From Phenylobacterium parvum (GTDB taxonomy: Bacteria > Pseudomonadota > Alphaproteobacteria > Caulobacterales > Caulobacteraceae): a stretch of 64,000 nt of DNA. The DNA is taken from the NCBI RefSeq assembly GCF_003150835.1, contig NZ_CP029479.1, positions 1,798,001 to 1,862,000 on the forward strand, given 5' to 3'. Position 1 is the first letter of the stretch. Each line of letters opens with the position of its first letter. The translations under genes and the position numbers were made by a program. Below the pieces are notes generated by a model. It did not search any database. It saw nothing but the letters and a program-made list of their open reading frames with translations, and had not been told where the DNA came from. This document shows positions 1 to 8,069 of this stretch, in pieces.

Positions 1-90
1 GGCATCTCCATCGCCTTCCTGGCCCTCAGCCTCCTCTTCCTGGTGCTGAAGGTCCAGGAACCCCGGAACCGGCGACTGGCCGGGGTCTGA
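1..90 (+). CDS. C-terminal end of a membrane protein (partial)
   Basis: An open frame enters from the left edge and stops with TGA at 88-90. The 29 visible residues start with a hydrophobic run (about residues 3-17) that looks like the last membrane helix. A basic, presumably cytoplasmic tail rich in Arg follows. The rest of the gene lies outside the window, so the family cannot be named; a transporter is a reasonable guess only. Its stop is followed by the palindromic repeat at 126-233. Confidence 0.55.
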   Translation, partial: GISIAFLALSLLFLVLKVQEPRNRRLAGV

Positions 91-125
91 GCTGAAAAAA
101 CGAAAGGCGCCTGCCGGGAGGCCGC

Positions 126-233
126 TGCCCCCCTCTCCGCGCTTCGCGCAGAGCTCCCCCTTGGGGGGGCAATGAGCGCCCTAATTCCTCCCCCCAGGGG
201 GAGGTGGACCGCGCAGCGGGCCGGAGGGGGTCA
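126..233. repeat. Palindromic intergenic element, copy A
   Basis: This 108-bp element is bounded by TGCCCCCCTC on the left and GAGGGGGTCA on the right, which match as inverted repeats at 9 of 10 positions. It contains several short hairpins, such as GCTCCCCCTTGGGGGGGC and CCTCCCCCCAGGGGGAGG. A full second copy lies inverted at 3105-3213 and a half copy at 41609-41657. It sits between the ends of two convergent genes, so it may act as a two-way terminator. Confidence 0.75.
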
Positions 234-248
234 ACGGGCTCCCCCTCT

Positions 249-497
249 TCACCCAGCGTCGGGCAGCCTCAGGCGGTAGACGCCCTTGAAGGTCTCGGGA
301 TCGGCGGGCTTGCCGTGGCGCAGGATCACGATCCGCCCCTGGCGGGCCAGCCCCTTGGCCGCCCCCCGGACATGCCCCGTCAGGCGCCGCCAGTTCTCGG
401 GGTCGGCGGCCCGGGCGACCTCCTCGGAGGACGCCGACTTGCCGGGCGGCAGGGCGGAGACCACCTCCAGGATCACCGCCTCCATGTCCACGGCCAT
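249..497 (-). CDS. DUF3253 family protein
   Basis: This is an 82-residue soluble protein resembling the DUF3253 family, small winged-helix-like proteins of unknown role. The typical pattern is visible: an N-terminal helix ending in a PGKSASSEEVAR segment, a central W-R segment, a GLARQGRIVILRHGKP strand-turn, and a final YRLRL strand. The ATG lies only 2 bases after the stop of the acyl-CoA dehydrogenase gene upstream on the same strand, so the two are probably co-transcribed. No specific function can be given. The family call rests on recognised pattern, not a search. Confidence 0.7.
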   Translation of the reverse strand: MAVDMEAVILEVVSALPPGKSASSEEVARAADPENWRRLTGHVRGAAKGLARQGRIVILRHGKPADPETFKGVYRLRLPDAG

Positions 498-499
498 GG

Positions 500-1648
500 T
501 CAGCCGCCCCGCTTCAGGGTCTCGCGGGAAATGATCACCTGCTGGATCTGGCTGGTGCCCTCGTAGATCCGGAAGATGCGGACGTCGCGGTAGAAGCGCT
601 CGATGCCGTAGTCGGCGATGTAGCCGGCGCCGCCGAAGATCTGCACCGCCCGGTCAGCCACGCGCCCGACCATTTCCGAGGCGAAGTACTTGGCCGCAGC
701 GGCCTCCATGGTGACGCTCTCGCCGGCGTCGCGCTTGCGGGCGGTCTCCAGGGTCAGGGCCTTGGCGGCGAGGGACTCGGTCTTGGAGTCGGCGATCATC
801 CCCTGCACCAGCTGGAACTGGGAGATGGCCTGGCCGAACTGCTTGCGCTCGGAGGCATAGGCCACGCAGTCGGCGATCAGGCGCTCGGCCACGCCGACGC
901 AGACGGCGGAAATGTGCAGCCGGCCGCGGTCCAGCACCTGCATGGCGACCTTGAAGCCCTCGCCTTCCCCGCCCAGGCGGTTCTCCACAGGCACACGCAC
1001 GTTGTCGAAGATGACGTCGCAGATGTGGGCGCCCTGCTGGCCCATCTTCTTCTCGGGCTTGCCCACCGACAGACCGGGCAGGTTCCGCTCCACCAGGAAG
1101 GCCGAGACCCCGCCGCCGCCAGGCTTGGAGGGGTCGGTCCGGGCCATGACCGTAAACAGGTCGGCCTTGTTGGCGTTTGTGATGTAGCGCTTGGCGCCAT
1201 TCAGCACATAGTGGTCGCCGTCACGGACGGCCCGGGTCTGGACGGCGGCGGAGTCCGAGCCGGCCTCGGGCTCGGTCAGGGCGAAGGAGGTGATGATCTC
1301 GCCCGAGGCGATGCCGGGCAGGTACTTCGCCTTCTGGGTGGCGTTGCCGAACATGACCAGGCCCTGGGCGCCGATGCCGACATTGGTCCCGAAGGCCGAT
1401 CGGAAGGCCGGGCTGGTCCGCCCCAGCTCCAGGGCGACAAGGACCTCCTCCTCCATGCCGAGGTCGAGGCCGCCGTATTCCGCCGGGATGGAGAGGCCGA
1501 AGAGGCCAAGGGCCTTCATCTCCTCGATAACGTCGTCAGGAATGGCGTCGTTCTCCGACACCTGCGCCTCAAGCGGGCGAAGGCGCTCGGTGACGAAGCG
1601 GCGGACGGTCTCGACGAGCTGGTCGCGGGTATCGGCGTCAAGGGCCAT
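500..1648 (-). CDS. Acyl-CoA dehydrogenase
   Basis: The 382-residue protein has the usual length and order of the FAD-dependent acyl-CoA dehydrogenases, which oxidise acyl-CoA to 2-enoyl-CoA and pass electrons to electron-transfer flavoprotein. The ALTEPEAGSDSA segment and the C-terminal RIYEGTSQIQ signature are present; Glu363 in the latter is the likely catalytic base. The substrate chain cannot be read from the sequence. The gene diverges from the P450 gene, and the space between them holds two palindromes. The ETF-ubiquinone oxidoreductase that would accept its electrons downstream is encoded at 54440-56113. Confidence 0.93.
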   Translation of the reverse strand: MALDADTRDQLVETVRRFVTERLRPLEAQVSENDAIPDDVIEEMKALGLFGLSIPAEYGGLDLGMEEEVLVALELGRTSPAFRSAFGTNVGIGAQGLVMFGNATQKAKYLPGIASGEIITSFALTEPEAGSDSAAVQTRAVRDGDHYVLNGAKRYITNANKADLFTVMARTDPSKPGGGGVSAFLVERNLPGLSVGKPEKKMGQQGAHICDVIFDNVRVPVENRLGGEGEGFKVAMQVLDRGRLHISAVCVGVAERLIADCVAYASERKQFGQAISQFQLVQGMIADSKTESLAAKALTLETARKRDAGESVTMEAAAAKYFASEMVGRVADRAVQIFGGAGYIADYGIERFYRDVRIFRIYEGTSQIQQVIISRETLKRGG

Positions 1649-1722
1649 GGCGGTCTCCCAGGAATAGGCGTCCCTTCTAGTGCGACCTGCCGATCCGGGC
1701 CAGCACGGAAGACGGGCCGCAG

Positions 1723-1740
1723 CCGTTGGAATTCCGACGG
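1723..1740. promoter_or_regulatory. Candidate operator palindrome 1
   Basis: This 18-bp near-perfect palindrome, CCGTTGGAATTCCGACGG, has 8 of 9 half-site positions matching. It lies between the divergent acyl-CoA dehydrogenase and P450 genes. The size and symmetry suit a dimeric regulator such as a TetR-type protein, but no regulator gene is adjacent. Confidence 0.35.
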
Positions 1741-1753
1741 TTCCGCACTAAGT

Positions 1754-1767
1754 TGACGCCTGCGTCA
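1754..1767. promoter_or_regulatory. Candidate operator palindrome 2
   Basis: The perfect inverted repeat TGACGC-CT-GCGTCA lies 13 bases after the first palindrome and about 50 bases before the P450 start. It overlaps a TTGACG sequence that could serve as a -35 element for the P450 gene. If so, binding here would affect P450 transcription directly. Confidence 0.35.
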
Positions 1768-1817
1768 TGAATTGAGGCCCGGAATGCGCCGGGCATGCGA
1801 TGCGGGAGAGATACACC

Positions 1818-3074
1818 ATGAGCGACGGCAACCTCGATCTCGCGGCCGACCACCGCGCCCGGGCCCAGGCGGTTGACCTGGCTGCCTTCAGCCCGGCCCA
1901 GCCCGATCTCTTCCAGAACGATGTCATGTGGCCCTATTTCGAGCGCCTCCGGAAGGAGAGCCCGGTGCACTTCACGCCGGACAGCGACCACGGCCCCTAC
2001 TGGTCGGTGACCAAGTACAACGACATCATGGCCGTCGACACCAACCACCAGGTGTTCTCGTCAGAGGGCGGCATCACGATCTTCGAGCAGATCGGCGGCG
2101 AGGGCCCCCTGCCCATGTTCATCGCCATGGACCCGCCCAAGCACGACATCCAGCGCAAGACGGTGACCCCGGCGGTCTCGCCCACCAATCTCACCCTGCT
2201 TGAGCCCCTGATCCGCGAGCGGGCGGGCCAGATCCTCGACAGCCTGCCCGTCGGCGAGACCTTCGACTGGGTCGACAAGGTCTCGATGGAGCTCACCGCC
2301 ATGACCCTCGCCACCCTCTTCGGGGTGGACCAGGCGGACCGTCGCAAGCTGACCTACTGGTCGGACGTGGTCACCGCGGCGCCCGGCCACGGCCTGATCG
2401 ACACGCCCGAGCAGAAGATGCAGATCTTCGTCGAGTACCACGCCTACTTCACTGAACTCTGGAACCAGAGGGTCAATGCCGACCCCACCGGCGACCTGAT
2501 CTCCATGCTGGCCCATGGCGAGGCGACCCGGGACATGAGCCCGCGGGAGTACTTCGGTAACGTGGTCCTGCTGACCGTCGGCGGGAATGACACCACCCGC
2601 AACACCATCACCGGGTCGGTCTACGCCCTGAACAAGAATCCGGACCAGTACGCCAAGCTGCGCGCCAATCCGGACCTGATCCCGTCCATGGTCTCCGAGA
2701 CCATCCGCTGGCAGACCCCGCTGGCCCACATGCGCCGGCGGGCCCTGGCGGACTACGAACTGGGCGGCAAGCTCATCCGCAAGGGCGACAAGGTCGTCAT
2801 GTGGTATGTCTCCGGCAACCGCGATGAAGAGGTCATCGAGAACCCAGACGCCTACATCATTGACCGGCCCCGTCCGCGCCAGCACCTGTCCTTCGGCTTC
2901 GGCATCCACCGCTGCGTGGGCAACCGACTGGCCGAGCTCCAGCTGCGGGTGATCTGGGAAGAGATCCTGAAGCGCTTCCCCGAAATCGTCGTCGTGTCCG
3001 AGCCCAAGCGGGTCTTCTCGACCTTCGTGAAGGGCTACGAGTCCCTGCAGGTGGTGATCCCCCGCCGGCTCTAG
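1818..3074 (+). CDS. Cytochrome P450, CYP153-like
   Basis: This 418-residue soluble P450 has the heme-binding loop FGFGIHRCVG with the iron ligand Cys366, the I-helix oxygen-activation segment GGNDTTRN near residue 255, and an ETIRW (ExxR) motif. The block after the I helix (VYALNKNP) and the C-terminal HLSFGFGIHRCVGNRLAELQ resemble CYP153 enzymes, which hydroxylate the terminal carbon of alkanes and fatty acids. No ferredoxin or ferredoxin reductase gene is nearby, so electron donors must come from elsewhere. I chose the ATG at 1818 because GGGAGA lies 8 bases before it; an in-frame ATG at 1800 lacks this. Confidence 0.88.
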   Translation: MSDGNLDLAADHRARAQAVDLAAFSPAQPDLFQNDVMWPYFERLRKESPVHFTPDSDHGPYWSVTKYNDIMAVDTNHQVFSSEGGITIFEQIGGEGPLPMFIAMDPPKHDIQRKTVTPAVSPTNLTLLEPLIRERAGQILDSLPVGETFDWVDKVSMELTAMTLATLFGVDQADRRKLTYWSDVVTAAPGHGLIDTPEQKMQIFVEYHAYFTELWNQRVNADPTGDLISMLAHGEATRDMSPREYFGNVVLLTVGGNDTTRNTITGSVYALNKNPDQYAKLRANPDLIPSMVSETIRWQTPLAHMRRRALADYELGGKLIRKGDKVVMWYVSGNRDEEVIENPDAYIIDRPRPRQHLSFGFGIHRCVGNRLAELQLRVIWEEILKRFPEIVVVSEPKRVFSTFVKGYESLQVVIPRRL

Positions 3075-3104
3075 GATCAGGCCGGAGGCCAACAGCCCCT
3101 CAGC

Positions 3105-3213
3105 TGACCCCCTCCGGCCCGCTGCGCGGCCCACCTCCCCCTGATGGGGAGGAATTACACAGCCAATTGCTCCCCCAAGGGGGAGCTGCCGGCGAAGCCG
3201 GCTGAGGGGGTCA
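3105..3213. repeat. Palindromic intergenic element, copy B
   Basis: This 109-bp element has perfect 10-bp terminal inverted repeats, TGACCCCCTC and GAGGGGGTCA. Inside are four short hairpins, including CTCCCCCTGATGGGGAG, GCTCCCCCAAGGGGGAGC and GCCGGCGAAGCCGGC. It is copy A in inverted orientation and again fills the gap between two convergent genes. Confidence 0.8.
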
Positions 3214-3244
3214 ACGGAGGCCCAGCTCACCCTCGGCGCGGCGT

Positions 3245-3982
3245 TCAGCCCAGCTTGCGCCGGAAGAGGCTGTTCAGTCGCTCCCAGTGCCGCTCTGCGG
3301 CGCTCTTGTCGTAGACCGGGCGCTGGGGAAAGGCGAAGCCGTGCTTGGTCCCGGGGTAGACTTCGACCTCGGCGTCGACACGGTCGGCCTGCAGGGCCTC
3401 CGACAGGGCGGCGATCGTCTCCGGCGGCGCCCAGACGTCCTCCTCGGCGCAGGCGAAGTAGTATTCCGCCCGGCCCTCCCGCGCGGTCCTGTGCGGGCTG
3501 TCTGGAAACTCCGTGACCAGATGGGTGCCATAGATGGAGGCGGCGGCCAGCACCCGCTCCGGATGCCGCGCGGCCAGGCTGGCGGCGTAGCGGCCGCTCA
3601 TGCAGTAGCCCACGGTCCCCACCCGGCTGTCGTCGGCCGCAGCATCCGCCGCGGCGTAGGCCAGCAGGCCTTCTGCATCGGACATGACAAGGTCGATGTT
3701 GAGGCTGTTCATCAACTGGAACATCTGCTTCCGAGCCGGATGGTCAGGGTCCGGCGGGATTGGCCCAATCTCCATGACGCCCTCCCGGTAGTAGAGGTTC
3801 GGGAGCATCACGTAATAGCCGCTGCTGGCGAGGCGGCGGGCCATGTCGCGCAGTTCCTCGCGGATCGCCGGCGCATCCATGAAGAACAGGATGACGGGAT
3901 GCGGGCCGTCGCGGTCCGGATGGACGACAAAGGTGGTGGTCGCACCGTCGCGGGTGGCGATCTCGACCTGGTTCTCGATCAT
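3245..3982 (-). CDS. Dienelactone hydrolase family protein
   Basis: This is a 245-residue alpha/beta hydrolase of the dienelactone hydrolase type. The nucleophile elbow is GYCMSG with Cys127, and the likely partners are Asp182 (AEEDVW) and His214 (GTKHGF). Members open lactone rings of aromatic breakdown or hydrolyse other esters; the substrate here is unknown. I chose the ATG at 3982, preceded by GGGAG, over an upstream in-frame GTG at 4000. The stop of the NIPSNAP-like gene lies 21 bases upstream, so the two probably form a pair. Confidence 0.88.
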   Translation of the reverse strand: MIENQVEIATRDGATTTFVVHPDRDGPHPVILFFMDAPAIREELRDMARRLASSGYYVMLPNLYYREGVMEIGPIPPDPDHPARKQMFQLMNSLNIDLVMSDAEGLLAYAAADAAADDSRVGTVGYCMSGRYAASLAARHPERVLAAASIYGTHLVTEFPDSPHRTAREGRAEYYFACAEEDVWAPPETIAALSEALQADRVDAEVEVYPGTKHGFAFPQRPVYDKSAAERHWERLNSLFRRKLG

Positions 3983-4003
3983 GGAAGACTCCCGGCCCAC
4001 GCG

Positions 4004-4579
4004 TCAGGGCAGGAGGACACAGGACCTCGCCAGGGAGACCCGCGTCAACTCCCGCCTGCGGGCGAAGATCTTCATCGCATCGGTCGTGGGGTCCCGGCTG
4101 GCCTGCCAGACACCAAGGTCGCCATAACGGGTCATCAGCAGCAGGCGCCGGGCGCCCTGGCTGCGGTCGGGCTCGGACTCCTCGGCGAGGAACAGTCCAA
4201 AGATCCGGGCGTCGAACCGGGCCTCGAAGTCCGGCCAGGCCTCGACGGATAGGGCGACGAATTCCTCCACCGCCCCGGCGTCGATATTGAACCAGTTATG
4301 GACATAGATTCCGCCCGGGGCCGGCGCCGCGCCAGGGGCGGGCCGCGCCGTCGGCGATAGCCGGGTCCGGAGCGCCGAGGTGACGCCTGGGGCCCGGGTG
4401 ACGGCAAGGGCGGCCTCGGCCTCAAGGGCTGGGAACAGCGCCAGGACGGTGTTGGAGGGATAGCCGAGAAGCGGTGCGAAGACGGCCGCCGGGGCAACCG
4501 GCGCAACCGCGAGGCCGCGCGCGACGGACTGCACGGCGCCGGCTTCGCGCCCCGTAGTGAGCTCGAAATAGTCGTACAC
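4004..4579 (-). CDS. NIPSNAP-like dimeric alpha-beta barrel protein
   Basis: The 191-residue protein has an Ala-rich first half and a second half (about 90-185) that reads like a NIPSNAP or related dimeric alpha-beta barrel domain: a GIYVHNWFNI strand, an EAWPDFE helix, an RLLLMTRY strand and the LGVWQASR segment. Such domains often bind small hydrophobic ligands or act as small oxygenases, but no catalytic residue can be assigned. Translation probably starts at the GTG at 4579 after a strong GGGGGAAGG. It is followed directly by the hydrolase gene, which suggests a shared catabolic task. Confidence 0.6.
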   Translation of the reverse strand: MYDYFELTTGREAGAVQSVARGLAVAPVAPAAVFAPLLGYPSNTVLALFPALEAEAALAVTRAPGVTSALRTRLSPTARPAPGAAPAPGGIYVHNWFNIDAGAVEEFVALSVEAWPDFEARFDARIFGLFLAEESEPDRSQGARRLLLMTRYGDLGVWQASRDPTTDAMKIFARRRELTRVSLARSCVLLP

Positions 4580-4673
4580 GGCCTTCCCCCCGGCGCGTCA
4601 CAGCCCCCCGCTGGACGCAGCCGCCGGGAAACTGTGACCAAGCCCCGCAGGACTCAAGCAAAACCTTTGTTTC

Positions 4674-5444
4674 TCAGAAATTCGCCCTCTGTGAGATGCC
4701 GCCGTCGACGACCATGTTGATGCCCGTGGTGAAGGCCGACCGGGGGCTGCAGAGGAAGACCGTGGCGGCGGCGATCTCCTCGGGGGTCGCCATGCGGCCC
4801 GTCGGATTGCGCTTGAGCATCTGCTCGAAGAAGGCCGGCATGGCCGCCTTGACGTTCCCCCAGACGCCGCCCTCGAAGAAAACGGTGCCCGGCGAGACCA
4901 CGTTGCAGCGCAGACCCTTGGGCGCGCCCTCCCGGGCGACCCCCTTGGCGAAGTGGATCTGGGCCGCCTTCATCGCCCCGTAGGCGGAAGGCGCGGCGGC
5001 CTCTGCGGCGGAAATCGAGGAGATCAGGACCACGGCGGCGTCGCCGGTCTTGCCGGCGGCGGCCTCCAGGTGGGGCCGGGCGGCGTCCAGGGCGTTCACC
5101 GCGCCCAGGATGTCGATCTCGAACATGGCCTTCCAGTCCTCAGGCCGGGCGCCCTGGACCAGGGCGCTGGCGTTGGAGACCAGGATGTCCAGGCCCCCGA
5201 GCGCCTCGGCCGAGGCCCGCACGAAACCCTGCAGGGCGGCGGCGTCGGCGATATCCACCACCTGGCCGAAGGCCTTGACGCCCTTCGCCTCCAGGGCGCT
5301 CACCGTGGCGGCGACCTCGTCCGCCTTGCGCGCGCACACGGAGACGTTGACCCCCTCGTCAGCGAGGAGGTCAGCGATGGCCCTGCCGATGCCGCGGGTG
5401 GCGCCCGTCACGATGGCGTTCTTGCCCTTGAGTCCCAGATCCAT
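4674..5444 (-). CDS. Short-chain dehydrogenase/reductase
   Basis: This 256-residue classical SDR carries the NAD(P)-binding TGATRGIG motif at residues 13-20, the NAS motif near 91, and the catalytic Ser143/144, Tyr155 and Lys159 (YGAMK). The final GGISQRANF tail is typical of the FabG-like group. It would oxidise or reduce a hydroxyl/keto group on an unknown substrate. The ATG has GGGAGAG in front. It diverges from glcD with an 83-base gap that must hold both promoters. Confidence 0.9.
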   Translation of the reverse strand: MDLGLKGKNAIVTGATRGIGRAIADLLADEGVNVSVCARKADEVAATVSALEAKGVKAFGQVVDIADAAALQGFVRASAEALGGLDILVSNASALVQGARPEDWKAMFEIDILGAVNALDAARPHLEAAAGKTGDAAVVLISSISAAEAAAPSAYGAMKAAQIHFAKGVAREGAPKGLRCNVVSPGTVFFEGGVWGNVKAAMPAFFEQMLKRNPTGRMATPEEIAAATVFLCSPRSAFTTGINMVVDGGISQRANF

Positions 5445-5527
5445 GTCGCTCTCCCTCTGGGGCGCGCATTCCTTGTGGCGCGGCCCGGTCCAGGCGCTAT
5501 GTAAACCCGCCGCCCGGGAAAGCCGAG

Positions 5528-7027
5528 ATGCTCGACCAGTTTGATCCCCGCCTAGATGCAGAATTTCCGCCGGTGGACCGGCAGGCGCTGCGCGCCCGGC
5601 TGGCGCCCCTCCTGCCGGCCGGCGGCTATCTCGACGGCGCAGAGGCCCTGCGCGCCTACGAGAGCGACGGTCTACCCGCCTACAGGTCGCTTCCCGCCGC
5701 TGTTGTCTTGCCGGAGACCCTGGAGCAGGTCAGGACCGTCATGAAGGCCTGCGCTGAACTTGGGGTCCCGGTCGTGACCCGAGGCGCCGGCACGGGCCTG
5801 TCGGGCGGCGCCCTGCCCTTTCCCGGCGGCGTCCTGCTGGTCATGTCCAAGTTCTCGAAGATCCTGGAGATCGACCCTGTCGCCCTCACGGCCCGGGTGC
5901 AGCCGGGGGTGCGCAACCTCGCGGTCTCAGAGGCGGCGGCGCCCCATGGCCTGTTCTACGCCCCGGACCCCTCGTCCCAGCTCGCCTGCTCGATCGGCGG
6001 CAATGTGGCCGAGAACGCCGGCGGGGTGCACTGCCTGAAGTACGGCCTGACCGTGCACAACATCCTGGCGGTCCAGGTGGTCACCCTGGATGGCGAAGTC
6101 CTGACGCTCGGGGGACCGGCGGCGGATGCGGCGGGCCTGGACCTCATGGCCCTGTTCACGGGCTCTGAGGGCCTGCTGGGGGTGGTGACCGAGGTGCTCC
6201 TGCGCCTCCAGCCCCTGCCGGAGACCACGCGCCTCATCCTCGCCGCCTTCGACGACGTGGGCCGGGCCGCGCAGGCCGTGGCCGCCATCATGGCCGCGGG
6301 GGTCGTGCCGGCGGGGCTCGAGATGATGGACGGGCCGGCCCTGCGGGCGGCCGAGGACTTCGCCCGGGCCGGATACCCCAAGGACGCCGCCGCCATCCTC
6401 CTCTGCGAGATCGACGGCCAGGCCGAGGACGTGGCCGAGGAGATCGAGCGGGTCTCCGCCCTCCTGCGGGAGTCCGGCGCTGCCGAGGTCCGCATCGCCC
6501 GCGATGAGGATGAGCGCCGGCGCTTCTGGGCGGGCCGCAAGGGCGCCTTCCCCGCCATGGGGCGGCTGGCGCCCGACTACTACTGCATCGACGGGACCAT
6601 CCCCCGGAAGTCCCTGCCCTTCGTCCTGGCCGAGATGGGGCGGCTGGCGGATGTTCACGGCCTGGGCGTGGCCAACGTCTTCCACGCCGGCGACGGCAAC
6701 CTGCACCCCCTGATCCTCTACGACGCCAACCTTGACGGCGACCTGGCCAAGGCCGAGGCCCTGGGCGGCGCCATCCTGGAGCTCTGCGTCTCGGTGGGCG
6801 GCTCGATCACAGGGGAGCACGGGGTCGGCCGGGAGAAGATCAACCAGATGTGCGTCCAGTTCAGCGAGGCCGAGGTCAACGCCTTCCACGCCCTGAAGGC
6901 CGCCTTCGACCCGCAGGGCCTGCTAAATCCCGGCAAGGCCATCCCCACCCTCGCCCGCTGCGCCGAGTACGGCGGCATGCATGTCCACAACGGAGCCCTG
7001 CCCTTTGCCCACCTCGAGCGGTTCTGA
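5528..7027 (+). CDS. glcD: Glycolate oxidase subunit GlcD (FAD-linked)
   Basis: This 499-residue protein is the FAD-containing catalytic subunit of glycolate oxidase, which oxidises glycolate to glyoxylate. The FAD-binding stretch TRGAGTGLSGGALP lies near residues 82-95. The C-terminal FAD-linked oxidase domain ends with the family signature TGEHGVGREK near residue 430. Length is normal for GlcD. The adjacent glcE and glcF genes confirm the complex; without them a D-lactate dehydrogenase would be an alternative. GlcE starts inside the last 47 bases of this gene. Confidence 0.93.
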   Translation: MLDQFDPRLDAEFPPVDRQALRARLAPLLPAGGYLDGAEALRAYESDGLPAYRSLPAAVVLPETLEQVRTVMKACAELGVPVVTRGAGTGLSGGALPFPGGVLLVMSKFSKILEIDPVALTARVQPGVRNLAVSEAAAPHGLFYAPDPSSQLACSIGGNVAENAGGVHCLKYGLTVHNILAVQVVTLDGEVLTLGGPAADAAGLDLMALFTGSEGLLGVVTEVLLRLQPLPETTRLILAAFDDVGRAAQAVAAIMAAGVVPAGLEMMDGPALRAAEDFARAGYPKDAAAILLCEIDGQAEDVAEEIERVSALLRESGAAEVRIARDEDERRRFWAGRKGAFPAMGRLAPDYYCIDGTIPRKSLPFVLAEMGRLADVHGLGVANVFHAGDGNLHPLILYDANLDGDLAKAEALGGAILELCVSVGGSITGEHGVGREKINQMCVQFSEAEVNAFHALKAAFDPQGLLNPGKAIPTLARCAEYGGMHVHNGALPFAHLERF

Positions 7028-8069
7028 CGCCGACCGGACGGCCGAACTCGCCGGGGCGGTGAAGGCCGCCGCCGCGGAGGGCCGCGCCCTGGAGATCCGC
7101 GGGGCGGGCACGCGCGCGGGCCAGGGCCGCCCCGTCGCGGGCGATCCCCTTGACGCCGCCGCCCACCGCGGCCTGGTCGACTACGATCCCGCCGAGCTGG
7201 TCCTCACCGCCCGGGCCGGGACGCCGCTGGCCGAGATTGAGGCCCTTCTTGAGGCGAATGGCCAGATGCTGGCCTTCGAGCCGGCCCGCTTCGGTCCGGG
7301 GGGAACCCTGGGCGGGGCGGTGGCCTCCGGGCTCTCCGGTCCCCGGCGTCCCTTCACAGGCGCCCTGCGCGACTACGTCCTCGGCGTCCGGGTCCTCAAT
7401 GGCCGGGGCCAAGTGCTGAGGTTTGGCGGCACGGTCTTCAAGAACGTGGCGGGCTTCGACGCCTTCCGCCTCATGGCCGGCGCGCACGGGACCCTCGGCG
7501 TTCTCCTCGACGTGTCGCTGCGGGTGGTTCCCCGGCCCGCCGTCGAGGCCGCCCTGACCCTGGACCTTCCCGGCGAGGAGGCCCGGCGCCGGGTGGCCGA
7601 GCTGATGCGCCATCCCCTGCCCCTCTCCGGCGCCTTCCATGATGGCGAGAAGCTGCACCTGCGCCTGTCCGGCGGTCGCGCCGGGGTGGAGGCCGCAAAG
7701 GTGCGGATCGGCGGCGAGGCGGCGGACCCGTCAGGCTGGGCGGGGATCCGCGACCTGTCCCACCCGGTCCTGGCCGGCGGCGAAGGTCTCTGGCGCATCG
7801 CCCTGCCCCGGACCGGGCCGGCGGGCGGCTTCCAGGACCTGCCCTGGGACCAGGCCGGAGGCGTGCGCTGGCTGAGGGCGGCGGCGCCATCGCCCGGCGA
7901 CTGGGACGCCGCGGCCCGGCTGGGCGGCCACATCCAGAGGCTGCGGGGAACCGCCGACCCGGCCTTCCAGCCCCTGTCGCCGCCGCTCCTGGCCCTGCAC
8001 CAGAGGATCAAGGCGGCCCTGGACCCGGACCGGATCCTCAATCCCGGCCGAATGTATCCGGAGGTCTGA
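6981..8069 (+). CDS. glcE: Glycolate oxidase subunit GlcE
   Basis: The 362-residue protein is a short FAD-binding-type homologue of GlcD and the second subunit of glycolate oxidase. It shows the IRGAGTRAG and FGPGGTLGGAVASG stretches of the FAD-binding fold, then TVFKNVAGFDAFRLMAG, which is characteristic of GlcE. The ATG at 6981 overlaps glcD by 47 bases; an in-frame TTG at 7005 is an alternative, so the exact start is uncertain. The stop codon directly abuts the glcF ATG, which points to translational coupling. Confidence 0.92.
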   Translation: MSTTEPCPLPTSSGSDADRTAELAGAVKAAAAEGRALEIRGAGTRAGQGRPVAGDPLDAAAHRGLVDYDPAELVLTARAGTPLAEIEALLEANGQMLAFEPARFGPGGTLGGAVASGLSGPRRPFTGALRDYVLGVRVLNGRGQVLRFGGTVFKNVAGFDAFRLMAGAHGTLGVLLDVSLRVVPRPAVEAALTLDLPGEEARRRVAELMRHPLPLSGAFHDGEKLHLRLSGGRAGVEAAKVRIGGEAADPSGWAGIRDLSHPVLAGGEGLWRIALPRTGPAGGFQDLPWDQAGGVRWLRAAAPSPGDWDAAARLGGHIQRLRGTADPAFQPLSPPLLALHQRIKAALDPDRILNPGRMYPEV

